This document shows positions 34,135 through 45,659 of a stretch of DNA of 64,000 nucleotides, in pieces. This DNA is from Vombatus ursinus. Lineage: Eukaryota > Chordata > Mammalia > Diprotodontia > Vombatidae. The notes beneath the pieces are model-generated. The model had not been told where the DNA came from and ran no database searches. It worked only from the letters and a program-made list of their open reading frames with translations. Positions within the stretch are counted from its first letter, which is position 1. The number at the start of each line of letters is the position of its first letter. The stretch is from contig NW_020954701.1 of assembly GCF_900497805.2 (NCBI RefSeq), positions 822,305 to 886,304 of the forward strand. Direction: 5' to 3'. The position numbers were made by a program, and so were the translations under genes.

Positions 34135-34255
34135 ATCACCCAATTCATAGACAAGCTAAGTGACTTGTCCATAGTCATACTAGGAAGTTTTTAAGGCAAG
34201 ATTTAAGCTCGGGTTTTCCTAGCATCAAATCCAGCACTCTGTGACCAATGTTTCT
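34135..34255 (-). mobile_element. MIR fragment (antisense)
   Basis: AAGCTAAGTGACTTGTCCAT and GATTTAAGCTCGGGTTTTCC. A similar fragment lies at 34655-34778 (GTGATTTGCCCTGAACGTCA). Confidence 0.6.
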
Positions 34256-35003
34256 TTTCAGTGGAATCAGATAAATAATTGGAAAAGAAAAATAACACAA
34301 ATACACAGTTATCCCTTCCACATCGTGGTTTCAATATATCCTGGGTTGGCATAAGAAATTAAATGAGAATTTTGGGGGAGTTTTGTAGAAGCCACAGATG
34401 ACACATGAGGGGAAGCAGACAACACAGAAAATATTTAAAAACTCAGAAAAGCATAACATATATGTACAGTATTGTATACTATCAACGTATTTCATCTTTT
34501 AATAACATAATAATAATTCAGATTTCTCTGGTATGAAGGGATAGCCAAAAATTTTTACATAGATTTTCCAGATCACAGGGAAGGGGTGGGGGTGGGGAGC
34601 ACCATGCCCCTAACCTCCACAATGTGGAAGGGATAACTGTACTACATTTTGCATTTGTGGTACTGAGATTCAGAGCACTAAAGTGATTTGCCCTGAACGT
34701 CACTGAAGTAGTTAATTATCACTAGGCAGGAATCAAAGTCTTCTGACTCTGACACCTTTCAGTTATACCATACTGCTTTTCTCATACAGAAAGGCTAGTT
34801 TTATGTCGTTATAATTTACAAGTTATAATTTTATGTTAAGTTGTAATTACATTATAAATACTTCATAAAAAAAACACAGTGTCTTCATTATATTTTTCCT
34901 GTATTTAGGTGGCATTCCTAAAGGCATAATTAATTAATATCTACTTAACAAGCAAGAAAAAAAAGTCCAGGGTACCAAAGCAAATGTAATCTGATTGTTT
35001 CGC

Positions 35004-35038
<35 letters not shown>

Positions 35039-35039
35039 G
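35004..35039 (+). repeat. (TG)n microsatellite
   Basis: 36 bp of TG with one TTT interruption. The rest of 34790-35550 shows no recognised repeat. Confidence 0.97.
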
Positions 35040-35559
35040 CAAGATTTGGGAATCAAGGTGATATTATAAACCTTTGTAGAATCATAGGTCATAATACTGA
35101 TAATTGAAATGGTCAGGAGGCAACAATAAAATGTGTAGAAGGATTAATTTGAGGCAGAAAGGCCTTTACTTCAGGTATTTGGGCAACACACACAGAGACA
35201 TACATCTGCCAGATGCATGAAATAGATTTTTTTAAAATCACAGAATCAGAGAAAGAGCCAGTTTATCGGCCCTTATTGAGGAAGATGTCATCCCAGTTAA
35301 AATAATTTGTACTATGTTGTCTTTAAATGCTTGCATTTTCCAGGTACTAATTCAGTGATTGTCTGGTGCCAAATTAGATTATAGGCCCTTTTAGGTCGCA
35401 CACTATGATGTCATAACCCTTAGCCCCAGGGCCTGTTCTATGTGAAATGATTAATCAATGCTTATTAAATTTTACACATTTCTTCTTGCAATCCAAAGAA
35501 AAGATTCCACATTCGCTTTGGTACCTCTTCCAGGGCCTAAATAACCTGTTCTAACAGAG

Positions 35560-35780
35560 AGGTAGCATGAAATAAGTAGAAAATACACTGAATTTATTAT
35601 CAAGAGAACTGGACTTAAAGCCCAGTTCTCTCATTTACTGTCTATGTGCATGTATGTATAACTTTTCTGAGCCTCATTTTCATTGTCTATAAAATGGGAG
35701 GGAACCATTGTTATGGAACCTATCTCATAGTTGTCATAAGTATCCACTGAATTAATGAATATGAAGATTTTTATCATTGT
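35560..35780 (+). mobile_element. MIR SINE
   Basis: AGAGGTAGCATGAAATAAGT, CTTTTCTGAGCCTCATTTTC, TTGTCTATAAAATGGGAGG and CCTATCTCATAGTTGTCATA. Confidence 0.65.
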
Positions 35781-35799
35781 CAGAAAATTTTTCCTTTAA

Positions 35800-36250
35800 T
35801 AGTTCCTATAGCCTTCCTGTTAAAGTCTAAGCCTGTTTCCTTTCCTGTTAAATTCCTTCTTTCCTTTCTTCCTAAGTTCCAGCTACAGTTTCAGTCTCTG
35901 CTAGTTAGGCTATAGGTCTGGCCAAATTGTTAATATGTCTGGAGCTCAATTTAGCTCTCCATGTGATAGTTCTAACTCACTTCCCGAGATCTTTGGTTTG
36001 TATGATTGGAATGCTCCCCATCCCACCACAATATTGATTTATTGCCTCACTAAGAGACTCCTTTCTCTTTGGTAAAAATTTAACCAAGGATGTAGGGATT
36101 TCCTTAGTCAGGTTTACTACCCAGGAAACTTCATGCATAAACTACGCCTATATTCTCTCTTATAGAATGTAAGTCCCGAGAGGACGGATCATGTAATTTT
36201 ATTCTTCATGTCTATAATAACTGGCACATCATGTGTGCTTAATTTTTTTT
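35800..36250 (+). mobile_element. L2/L3-type LINE 3' region, diverged
   Basis: Ends with TAGAATGTAAGTCCCGAGAG and AACTGGCACATCATGTGTGC. The upstream part is pyrimidine-rich and only loosely assignable. An antisense MIR tail lies at 36366-36432. Confidence 0.45.
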
Positions 36251-36639
36251 ATTTGCTTAAGAAACTTCCAACTGCTCAGTATCTTTAATGGGCATTTTTA
36301 AATAGACTCTGATACCTCTATCAAAGTAATGTTTTCTAAAACAAAGGGTAATGATCTTTATTTTACATTGATGGTAATAATAGCTAACATTTGTGTAGCA
36401 CTTTAAGGTTTGCAAAGTATCTAACATTTTATCTGAAGAAAAAGATAACCTTGAATTGTGTTTGAGAAAGTTCAGACAGCCTGATGTTACCCTACAGTTG
36501 GGTTATAGATTATTGTCATCCTTCCCTCTTATCTCACAAGAGGATGAAGCATTTCTTTAAAGCCAGATCCTCCATTTGTCCTTCTGAATCTCATCATTTC
36601 CTCTCTGGAGCACTGATTTCTACAATTTCTGTCTTCTTC

Positions 36640-37080
36640 AATCTCTTCTCATCCATGAACTCCTTCCTTTCTGCTTTCAAACATTCACAGATTTATCCTA
36701 TCTTTAAAAAAAAATCAGCTGAGTGTTACCCTGGCTGGCTGCTCTTTCATCTTCTCTCTTCCTCCCATTGCCAAATTCCATGTCCATGTGGTCTATACCA
36801 GCTGCTTCCTCTTCCTATTCAGGCATTCCTTTCTTAACCCCTTGCAATCTGGTTTTTGTTCACTTTGCTCTACTCAAATCAGTGTGTGTGTGTGTGTATG
36901 TGTGTGTGTGTGTCTTTGTGCCTGCCTCTTGTCACCAACAACTTCCTTCTTGTTGCCAATTCTATTGGACTTTTCTCCATCCTCCTTGTCATTAAACTAT
37001 ACAATTGACATCGTCAATGGCCCCTCTGTTTAAAACTCCCTCGATTTTTATGATTCTAAACTATCCAGGTTTTTCCCCTA
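36640..37080 (+). mobile_element. L2 LINE fragment (coding-derived)
   Basis: GAACTCCTTCCTTTCTGCTT, GTGGTCTATACCAGCTGCTT and CCCCTTGCAATCTGGTTTTT are in L2 order. A (TG)n run at 36882-36913 replaces part of it. The frames at 36484-37033 are L2 debris. Confidence 0.65.
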
Positions 37081-37094
37081 ACTGCACCTCCTCA

Positions 37095-37215
37095 GTTATT
37101 AATTCACTCCACAAATATGTTTTAAATTCCAATGTTGTGCTGGTATGGTAGGAGAAACAAAGAAGCATGATCCATTTTCCCAGCCTTTAAGAAGTGCACA
37201 ATATAAATACAGAGA
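37095..37215 (-). mobile_element. L3/L2 3'-end fragment (antisense) nested in L2
   Basis: ACTCCACAAATATGTTTTAA, then CAGCCTTTAAGAAGTGCACA. Sense L2 lies on both sides. Confidence 0.5.
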
Positions 37216-37304
37216 CAAGATGAAAGTGAAAAATTTAATAGTAACGCAGAACAATGGAAGAGATGCTGCAATTCCTTTCCCCGGATTAAAAACCAACCAA
37301 CAAA

Positions 37305-37810
37305 CAACTGTTCGATGGCTTCTTATTGTATATAGTATAAAATGCTAACTACTTTTGGGGGCATTTAAGGCCGATCTGACTCTAAGCTGTCTTTCTAGTC
37401 TTATTTCATACTACTATTCACAATCTGCTTTTCTAGATAAATTGAATGACTAACTGTTCCTGATTTCCTTTATATTTATATGTGTTTACTCAGGCTGTAC
37501 CCCAGCCTAGAACTCATTCCCTCTAATCTCTGCTTATTAAAATCCTCTTTCCTCCTTCAAAACCCATCAGGTACCATTTCTTCCATGAAGGCTTTCCTTG
37601 CCCAGCTGAAGGTGATTTGACCCTCCTCAGTTTTTCTCACAGCATTTTGATTCACTCCTTTGCCTTTATCACGTTCTACTGGTGCATTTGTAGTTCCTGG
37701 GTATGTGTTGCACCCCCTTATGAGTTTATAAGCTTCTTAAGAACAATAACTATAATTTCTCATCCTTCTATCTTTAACGATTAACACAGAATAGAAGCTT
37801 AAACGTAAGT
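37305..37810 (+). mobile_element. L2 LINE 3' part (sense)
   Basis: ATGGCTTCTTATTGTATATA (the L2 'aatggcttcccattg' site), CATTTCTTCCATGAAGGC and a decayed terminus near GAATAGAAGCTTAAAC. Confidence 0.65.
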
Positions 37811-37829
37811 ATAGTATTGCCTATGCAAG

Positions 37830-37975
37830 TGTGATGTAGTGAATTAAATGAAGTGATGAATAAAGGTACAAATAAGTAGTAGGAATTTAGAGTTGGGAGA
37901 GATCATTTTGTGTTGAAGTGGTCAAGGAATGCTTCATAGAGGAGGAGGAGGCATTTGAGATGGCCCTTGTGAATC
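37830..37975 (-). mobile_element. L3 LINE fragment (antisense)
   Basis: AAGGAATGCTTCATAGAGGA and GCATTTGAGATGGCCCTTG are the antisense form of the L3 3' region. Confidence 0.5.
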
Positions 37976-37984
37976 AACAGTATT

Positions 37985-38700
37985 ATATTCTCCAACCCTA
38001 AGCAACCAGATCCTACATATCCTTTTTTTCCTACTTCTTTTTGGCACCTACTCTGTAACCTTGGGTATCTTCTAGGGCTCTGTCCTCCTTCTGTGATTCT
38101 TCCTCCATACTCTCTCTGCTTTCTAACCCTAACCTCTCACTTCTTCTCTTGTTTTATATTTCTAACTGCCTACAAGACATCGTGACTTGGGGGGCAGCTA
38201 GGTGGTGCAGTGGATAGAGCACCAGCCCTGAAGTCAAGGACCTGAGTTCAAATCCGGCCTCAGACCAAACACTTGACACTAGCTTGTGACCCTGGGCAAG
38301 TCGCTTCACCCCAATTGCCTAAAAAAAAAAAAAAGATAACATGACTTGGCTGAGCTGTCATTTTCTCCAACTCAGCATGTACAAAAACTAACATATACAT
38401 ATTGCCCTACTGTGTAACTTCCCTGTCTCTGCCAGTGGTATCATCATTCTTCCTGTTTGCATATTAGAAATCTTGTAGTCATCTATCTCAGTCTCTTACT
38501 TTCTTCTCCTTTATCCTTTGTAGGTTCTTCCTGTGAAAAATCTCCTCCTTTCCGTTTCTACTGTCCAATGCAGACTCTTATCACCTCATACCTGGATCAC
38601 TGTAACAGCCTCTTAGCCAATCCCCCTGACTTATCTCCAAGCCTCTGATCTATTCTGAATATAACTATGAGATTAATTTTTGAAAATAGCACTTTTATTG
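37985..38700 (+). mobile_element. L2 LINE fragment split by WSINE1
   Basis: Left: GGGCTCTGTCCTCCTTCTGT, CTAACTGCCTACAAGACATC. Right: CTCAGCATGTACAAAAACTA, CTCATACCTGGATCACTGTA (an L2 landmark). Confidence 0.7.
38192..38334 (+). mobile_element. WSINE1-like SINE
   Basis: GGGGCAGCTAGGTGGTGCAG start, TCAGACCAAACACTTGACAC, ends CCCCAATTGCCT plus an A tail. It is flanked by diverged copies of GACATCGTGACTTGG / GATAACATGACTTGG. The short body, with a CCCCAATTGCC end instead of the RTE tail, separates it from Mar1. Confidence 0.82.
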
Positions 38701-38726
38701 TTTTATTTTTCTGCTTAAGAACTTAT

Positions 38727-38964
38727 TTGTTGTTCAGCCATTTGGTCATATCCAACTCTTCATGACCCCATGGACCATACTGTCCTTGGAGTTTTCTTGG
38801 CAAAGACCTGAGTGGTTGATCATTTTCTTCTCCAGTGGCTTAAGGCTAGCAGAGGTTAAGTGACTTGCCCAGGGTCACACAGATAGTGTCTGAGACCAGA
38901 TTTTAAACTCAGGTCTTCCTGATCTAAGGCCTAGCATTCTATCTGCTAAGTCATTTGGCTGCAT
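38727..38964 (-). mobile_element. Mar1 SINE (antisense)
   Basis: CATATCCAACTCTTCATGAC, CCATGGACCATACTGTCC, GTTAAGTGACTTGCCCAGG and AAACTCAGGTCTTCCTGATC. Confidence 0.87.
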
Positions 38965-38969
38965 CCTGA

Positions 38970-39194
38970 AGAGCCTATAGTAATTGCTAAATTATTTATT
39001 TCTTCTGCCTCACTTTCAAGGGCTCCTGGGTCTACCCTGCCTGTCCATTTTTTTTCCATTCTTCTTTTATAATATGAACCTCCCAGTCTAATCAAGCCAA
39101 ACACTTCTCTTGCCTTTCCACATCCATGCTTGTTCCTGCCTCTGTGCCTTTGATTATTGTTTTACCCCTCCCTAGAAAGCTGTCCCCCTATAGA

Positions 39195-39236
<42 letters not shown>

Positions 39237-39550
39237 CTCTGATAGGACAATCCTGCCCACATTTCAAAGCACTCTCTCTCTCTCTGTCTCTCTCTCTCCC
39301 TCTCCCCTTCTCTCCCTCTCTCTCCTGAACAAATAGCATGCAAGCACACAGTTTTCTATGCGACATAAGTGATAGAATTTTTATTGTTCTCTATTTGTTT
39401 CATGTATGCCAGGCCTGTCTCACTTACTAGTTGGTAAGCTCTTAACAGGCTTAACAGGAACCAGCATCTCTTCCTTTGATTCTCAGAGCACTTGCTACAA
39501 TGCTGGTTACACAATGAGTATTCAACAAATATTTGTTGATGGATTGACAT
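38970..39550 (+). mobile_element. L2 LINE 3' part with microsatellites
   Basis: CTTGTTCCTGCCTCTGTGCC and CCCTCCCTAGAAAGCTGTCC precede the satellites. The 3' terminus (TCAACAAATATTTGTTGATG) follows them. Confidence 0.6.
39196..39324 (+). repeat. (CA)n then (CT)n
   Basis: CA run 39196-39232 and CT run 39272-39324, inside the L2 fragment. Confidence 0.97.
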
Positions 39551-39554
39551 GCAC

Positions 39555-40460
39555 ATCTTGTTTGAATTCTCTCCCATCATCACTGCTTTTAAAATGCTTT
39601 ATTTCCTTAAATCTAGGCAGTTTAATGAAATAGGGCACCTAGATGCGGTCTCTAGACAGAGGCCATAGTCCCAGTTCTATCATTAATTTGTTAATGTGAG
39701 CTTCCAGGATCCCATCTATGTCTTACTGCTTTGAAAGCTGAAATATTCTCATCACATTGCCATGAGACACTATAAAGTCTTTTTTGATGGATAACATCGT
39801 CTCCATATCCAGTGCATATTTACTAATGTGCATTTCTATTCCTCAGCATGGAAGGAGCCATTATTCTTGGTTGTGATTAGATGTACAGTTTGTTGACAGC
39901 AGCTAATTTCTATGATAGTTCATAGATCTAACCTTTCACATTCTAGTCTTTTGGGGGAAATAGAGGAGTGGGAGGGAGAAGGAGAGAGACTGCTCAGGGA
40001 CATCAGTTCTCTTAATTCTTATATCCAAATGAATGGGAGGGGGGAAGCTTCAGACAGCAGATGAAAAAATAATAAATCACTGTCATGAATTTCTAAACAA
40101 TTAAATTTTCACATTGCAGTACATTAGTCTGTAGAAATATAATTGGCACAGATTTATGATAGATTTCTCTTATTCTGTTGGGATTTTTAATGACACTTTT
40201 CTGTACTTTTCTGTAATATTTCATTTCAGGAATATTAGCAGTTTCTGGGTCATTGTGATTGGAGCATCTCTGTTTTACAAGCTGATAGTATACATAAATG
40301 CACAAATACAAAATACATTCCCTAAAGCTGAAATTCTTAACCTTTGCTGTGATATGGATCTCCTTAGCAGTTTGGTGAAGCCTATGGATCCTTTCTCAAA
40401 ATAGTGTTTTTAAATGCACAAGATAAAATGCATAGAATTACTGCAGAAACCAGCTATATT
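39555..40460. other. unassigned sequence
   Basis: No recognised repeat except a short GGGAGGGAG purine run near 39970. No exon-like frame. Confidence 0.4.
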
Positions 40461-40466
40461 GATATT

Positions 40467-40683
40467 TTGTTGTTGTTTTTCAGTTATTTTAGTTGTGTCT
40501 TCTTCATGACTTCATTTGGGGTTTTCTTGGCAGAGACACTAGAATGGCTTGCTATTTCTTTCTCCAATTCATTTTACAGATGAGGAAACTCAGGCAAACA
40601 GGATTAAGTGACTTGCCTGAGGTCACACAACTAGTAAGTGTCTAAGGCCTTACACTCTGTCCACTGAGCCACCCAGCTGCCCT
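40467..40683 (-). mobile_element. Mar1 SINE with a small internal deletion (antisense)
   Basis: TTCATTTGGGGTTTTCTTGG, CAATTCATTTTACAGATGAG and GTGTCTAAGGCCTTACACTC. The usual 'gatttgaactcaggtcttcctgac' segment is missing between the last two parts. Confidence 0.85.
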
Positions 40684-40811
40684 ATATTGAAATGTGGCTG
40701 ACAAAATGTTTAAAAAAAAACAAACAAACAATTTCATGAACCCTAGGTTAAGAACCTTTGCCCAAAAGTGAGTTTTATTTTCTAATCCTACGTACTTGAA
40801 TTCTACCTCTG

Positions 40812-41030
40812 AGGAGTTATCTAGGTGGCACAGCAGAAAGAATGCTGGGCCTGGAGTCAGGAAGATCTGACACACTTTGTGACCCTGGACAAGTCATTTA
40901 ACTTCTACCTGCCTCGGTTTCCTCATCTGTAAGATGGAGATGAGAGCACCTGCCTCTTGGAATTGTTAAGATAAAATATGTGTAAATTCCTGTATAAAAT
41001 GCTAGCTATTATTAGTATTATTATTATTGC
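40812..41030 (+). mobile_element. MIR-family SINE
   Basis: AGGTGGCACAGCAGAAAGAA, GACAAGTCATTTAACTTCTA, TCATCTGTAAGATGGAGATG and ATGCTAGCTATTATTAG. Confidence 0.8.
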
Positions 41031-41577
41031 TCTCTCACCTAATTTCTCTGAGTCTCTGGAACATTCCACACTTTGTCTGCTAAGTTATAAAAGGTTTGGA
41101 ATTTGCATTGATGGGTAAAATTCCCACCCCAACAAAATCACAGATACTTGTTGAACTGATGCATTTTGTGGGGATTTTATTGGTATATGAACCTTACTGT
41201 AGAAATAACTTTTACCAATATGAATGAGAAACCCCTCTACCTTATAATCCAAGAGAGTTGCGTGAAACACAGAATTGTCCGTGGTCACACTGCAAGTATG
41301 TGTCACCTCAGAGATTGAGGCTATACACAATTCTTCCTGATTCCAATGCTAATAACTTTAATCCACCCTGAAGTCAGCCACCCTGACTTCAATCATATAC
41401 TTAAATAGAATCTTTTTCCTTTGTTTCCTGTTTGTTTTCTCATTGACATTGACTAATAATGGTTTTTTAATTCATAGAATGTGAGTTCTTTAATAACATT
41501 AATAAGCATACTGCTCTGATCATAATGCATGGGGCATATGTGTCCAATAATCCTCATAATGTATATATGATGAATGA

Positions 41578-41830
41578 ATGAATGAAAAAGCATTTTATTA
41601 AGCACTTATTAGGTTCCAGAACTGTGCTAAGTGTTGTAGATACAAATACAAAACAAGACAGTCTCTGCCTTTAAGGAGTATATATTCTAATATAAGGAAA
41701 GAAGATGCACTTAGGAGTGGGGGGGGGGAGGTGACCAGATAAGGGTGTTTTGATATGGAAAATCACAGGAATGGCAAGGGAAGTCACAGAACAATTGTTT
41801 GGCATGATCTTTCCTGGAATGCTAACATTG
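41578..41830 (-). mobile_element. L3/L2-type LINE 3' end (antisense)
   Basis: GCATTTTATTAAGCACTTAT, AACTGTGCTAAGTGTTGTAG and CTTTAAGGAGTATATATTCT. A G run lies at 41720-41728. The rest of 41030-41570 and 41830-42100 is unassigned. Confidence 0.68.
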
Positions 41831-42109
41831 ATTTGATCACAGTTCCCCAGAGCTCAAGTTAAGAAAGGAGAAGAATTAAGGCACGTGAGTGTTAAGCATG
41901 AAAATGATTGGAGAATAGCATGCTGAGTCCAAGTTAGCTAGACACAGTGAATTCTCACTAATCAAGAGAGTGAGGGCTGGAGGCTGAAGGACCATAGCAT
42001 TATAAGAAGATGGCCAAAGAGCAGATAACTGAAGAATGTGAACAAAATCATCTCACAAACAGTTGAAAAGCAGTGGAGAAAAAATCCCAAGTCCTCAGAG
42101 AGTTTGGCG

Positions 42110-42330
42110 TGAGTCTTAGCTAAAGCATATCATCCTTACAATATCTGTAGATAAAACGTGCGTTGGCTATTGTCACGGTGGATATTCTGCAGACAGTCAA
42201 TTAGAAAAGGGTGTCTGTGTTCACAGCAAAAGGATCCAGATGTTTCTGCTTGTGGATGACATTGTGCTGATTATATTAAGTCCATAAACACTAGAGGGCC
42301 TTCTTAATGTGATCTTCTTCAGAGAAATTG
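42110..42330 (+). mobile_element. RTE-clade LINE fragment (RT motif)
   Basis: Frame at about 42221-42295 reads KRIQMFLLVDDIVLIILSP. The VDDIVLI core matches the FADDIVLI catalytic block of RTE/BovB reverse transcriptases, with F/A replaced by L/V. It ends at a stop soon after. This LINE clade is the likely source of the Mar1 tail. Assignment rests on one motif. Confidence 0.5.
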
Positions 42331-42407
42331 GCCTATGGGATGAATCCTTAGGGCCTTTCGCAGCTGCTTATTTTAGGGTTGAGGCTGCTGGCAAATAGGG
42401 CTTTGGG

Positions 42408-42640
42408 GTTGTTGTTGTTGCTGTTGTTTAGTTATATCCAACCTTTCCTGACCCTGTATGGGGTTTTCTTGGTAAAGATACAGGAGTGGTTTGCTATTTC
42501 CTTTTCTAGTGGATTAAGGCAAATGGAGATTAAATGATTTGCCTAAAGTCACACAGCTAGTGAGTGTCTGAGGCCATCTTTGAACTCAGCTCTTCCTGAC
42601 TCCAAGTTCAGCTCTCTATCCATTGAGCCACCTAGCTGAC
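42408..42640 (-). mobile_element. Mar1 SINE (antisense)
   Basis: GTTATATCCAACCTTTCCTG, GGGGTTTTCTTGGTAAAGAT, GATTTGCCTAAAGTCACACA and CTATCCATTGAGCCACCTAG. Confidence 0.87.
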
Positions 42641-42757
42641 TCCAAGACAAACAGAGATTAAGTGACTTGCCCAGGGTCACACAGCTTGTAAGTGTTGAAG
42701 TGTCAGGTCTTCCTGACTTCAGGCCCAGAGCTTTATCCACTGAGCCATCTCATCTAC
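42641..42757 (-). mobile_element. second Mar1 head half in tandem (antisense)
   Basis: Starts at AGACAAACAGAGATTAAGTG within the SINE body and runs to CTTTATCCACTGAGCCATCT, directly abutting the previous copy's head. It has no RTE tail. The minus frame at 42549-42740 reads through both heads. Confidence 0.75.
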
Positions 42758-42759
42758 AG

Positions 42760-44880
42760 GCCTTAAATAGAGTTTAGGCTGGATAATTATATTTCCCTTG
42801 GCAATTTCATTTCTAAGTTCATAGCATATTTGAAGAAAATACTGTAGAAGAGAAAGAAGAGAATAATAGGTCTTTAAATAGATGATCATGTGTTGAGTGT
42901 GTTATAGTGGGACTCCTTATGTATATGGGTTTTGTTGGATGGCCACTGAGACCCTGCACAACTCTCAGATACTGTGGTTCTCTTTATCTGTAGCTCCTCC
43001 GCACGTTGAGTACTGGGAAATGACCAGCAGTGATGTGGCAGCCAGGAAGGACCCTGTGAGAAATTTGGAAGTTGAGTCACCTGTTAAGATTCACAGGAAA
43101 GCTAACTTCCAATTCTACTTGACCTTTGAGTTCAAAGATATCATCCAATTGCTTAGCATTTGCTAACTTCTCTTGTGATCTTCCTCTAAAAGAAATTGTA
43201 TAAACTCTACAATTATAATTACATTGTGCTTTCTGACTATAAAGTGCACCATTGGTTATTAAAATAACTTGAAAGAAAAGTTGGACTTATCTCCATTTTA
43301 TTGATGAGTCTACTAAGAAAGAGTCGCTGAATAACTCATGCCATGAGACAAGCTATCATCTTGCATCCTTGAGTATGGCATTTCTTTGTTTTGGGCTTTT
43401 TTAAAGTTGTTATTCATTCTTAAATCCTTGTAAAAAGAGATTCTCACAAGGGATCATGTAGCTCTTTGAAAGCTCCCAGAGTATTTTTCTACCCTAAATC
43501 CCACCATGAACCACATTTATCTGATGTTCCTATAGTAGTCAAAGACTGAACTGTCACTGTGGGATATGGCTAGGACTTTCTTGGGAGAAGGAAATGTATC
43601 TGATTACTGCTCTCCTTGCTTTCCCTTTCCTCCCAGATGGTTTTTTTTTTGAAACATATGTCAGCCAAGGTTACATTTCTTATCCTTTTTCTGTGCCTAT
43701 AAACACAGGGAAAGTATAAAAGCTTCCTTAAGTCCCTTTCTCTGTACCCTCTTGAGGCACAAATCTTTCTTGTATTCAGCTTTCATAGTGCTAATATATC
43801 CTTGGTGTCCTGGCAGTAAGTACAATCCTCTTCAATTCCTGTCCTTCTCAGATGAATGTCAGAGGCATACACATCTCATGCCTCTCTGTGTACTTAACTC
43901 TTTTACCATTCATCTGCTCCTGGTTCCTTGAGTTCTTTCTCTTTGTGTCTGTAATAGTCTCTGTCACCTTTTCCTTTTCTTTGCATCCATTACTTGGACA
44001 CAAGGTCTCCATTCTTATCGCTCTATTTCTTTGTATTCATCTCCTTCTTGGTACTTTTCTGTCCATCTGCAGCTTTCTCTGTCCTCTGGATCTAACTGAC
44101 ACTCTTCATTAATTCTCCCTCTTTATCTTCTATCTTTGCTCTTTTAATTTGTCTTCTTCAGGAAGCTTTTCCCTTTCAGCATAACTATTTATTCCTATAT
44201 GCTTTTCTTCCCAAGCTCAGTAAATCTCCAGGCTTCTTTTGCTCCTTTTCAAGCATCTATACTTGAAGAGGGTGAGTATATTTGTACTTAAATGATAGTG
44301 AAAGTGAGGGAATGTTCCTGTAATTCAGAGAAACCAGAGATCCAGACAATGTTTGTTGACCATATTGCTTTTCTCTGCCCTATCTTGCTCTACTTTTCCT
44401 TTCACATTATAATTCCACCATTTTCTCTATGTCAATTTCTGGGACAGAAAATCTTTCCAATAAGCAATAAAGTCTGTAACTTCTTGGGTGTTTAGGTGTC
44501 AAGCAACAGAAAAGAAGTATCAAAAATTTGTCCTGCAAGCCTTTCTGGAGAAGGCAACCTTAACAAAGGTGTGGATGACTCAAAGCTGGAAGGGTCAGCT
44601 AAGATATTAGATGATAGCATCAGGTTCCCAGAAGATCCTGAAAGATGAGAACATTGGGTTAAATCTAAAAAAAAATTTTTATGACAAATTAAAAATCTTA
44701 CACATCAAAAAATGAACTTTTGAAGGGTAATGTGGCAAAAGCATTGAAAAACAACAATTTACCTAAAAGAGATCTGGGGATTGTATATATTCTGAGCTAA
44801 GTATGAGCCAATAGTGTGATGTAGCAGCCAAAAAAAAAGTGGATATGATCTTGTACTATATGAAGAAGGGCATAGGTACC
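42760..44880. other. repeat-poor region
   Basis: An antisense MIR remnant at about 43205-43345 and pyrimidine-rich, possibly L2-derived text at 43850-44200 are the only weak repeat signals. The 89-codon frame at 42897-43166 resembles no protein I know. Confidence 0.35.
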
Positions 44881-44889
44881 AGAATTAAG

Positions 44890-45430
44890 ATGATGCTAGT
44901 TCCTCTATTCTCTGCTTTCATCATATCACATTGGAGTATTATGTTCAATTCCATATGCCACATTTTGGGAAGGATACTGATAAATCTGGAGAGTTTCCAG
45001 AAGAAGGCAAGGAGAACGGGCAAGAGCTTTGAGTTTATGCCATATTAGGATAGATTGAAAGAACTAGGAATGTTTAACCTGGAGAAGAGAGGCCTGGAGG
45101 GGAGGAGGATTAAATTTATCCTCAACTATTTGAAAAGCTTTCATGTGGAAGAGGGATTAGCTTTTTCCATTTGGCCCCAGAAGGCCAACCAATTGGTAGA
45201 AACCCTAGAGAGGCAAATTTAAGCTTGGTGTCAGGAAGAACTTCCTAAGCAATTAGCATTGTCTGAAAGTGGAATGAGACACCTCAGGAGGTAATTTATT
45301 TTCCCCTTCTTGGACATCTTTGGCAAAGATTGGATTCTTCCTTGCTGGGTTTGGAGTAATGTGGATGCCTTTTCTGATATGCATTAGATTAGATAGCCAC
45401 TGAGATCCCTTCTAATTTGAAAATGTTGTC
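44890..45430 (+). mobile_element. CR1/L3 LINE 3' region (sense)
   Basis: GATTGAAAGAACTAGGAATG, TTTAACCTGGAGAAGAGAGG, CATGTGGAAGAGGGATTAG, TTTGGCCCCAGAAGGCCAAC and AGGAAGAACTTCCTAAGCAA. This is a classic CR1-type 3' region, about 540 bp. Confidence 0.8.
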
Positions 45431-45454
45431 ATTTTGTAATTGTCTTCAGTCAAG

Positions 45455-45655
45455 AGGTCATGTTGTATAATACAAAAAACATTGGATTTGGAATCAAAAG
45501 ACCTGGATTTGAATCACAGTTCTACTATTTACTATCTGAAAGACCTTGGGTGTGTAACTTAGCCTCTGTAAACCTCAGTTCTTCATCAATTAAAATGAGG
45601 CAATTGGACTAGATTGCCTAAGAGGTCACTTCCAACTCTAAATTCTATAATCTTA
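45455..45655 (+). mobile_element. MIR3 SINE
   Basis: AAAACATTGGATTTGGAATC, ATTGGACTAGATTGCCTAAG and CACTTCCAACTCTAAATTCT. Confidence 0.78.
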
Positions 45656-45659
45656 AGAA

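Noticed and set aside
39196-39324. Regular spaced repeats as a CRISPR-like array
   Set aside because: Simple CA and CT microsatellites; no unique spacers.
42549-42740. 63-codon minus frame with an internal repeat of similar peptide
   Set aside because: Explained by two tandem SINE heads.
42897-43166. 89-codon plus frame preceded by a pyrimidine run and CTGTAG, like an exon acceptor
   Set aside because: The translation resembles no known protein, the following GT sites are weak and nothing ties it to RPS6KA2.
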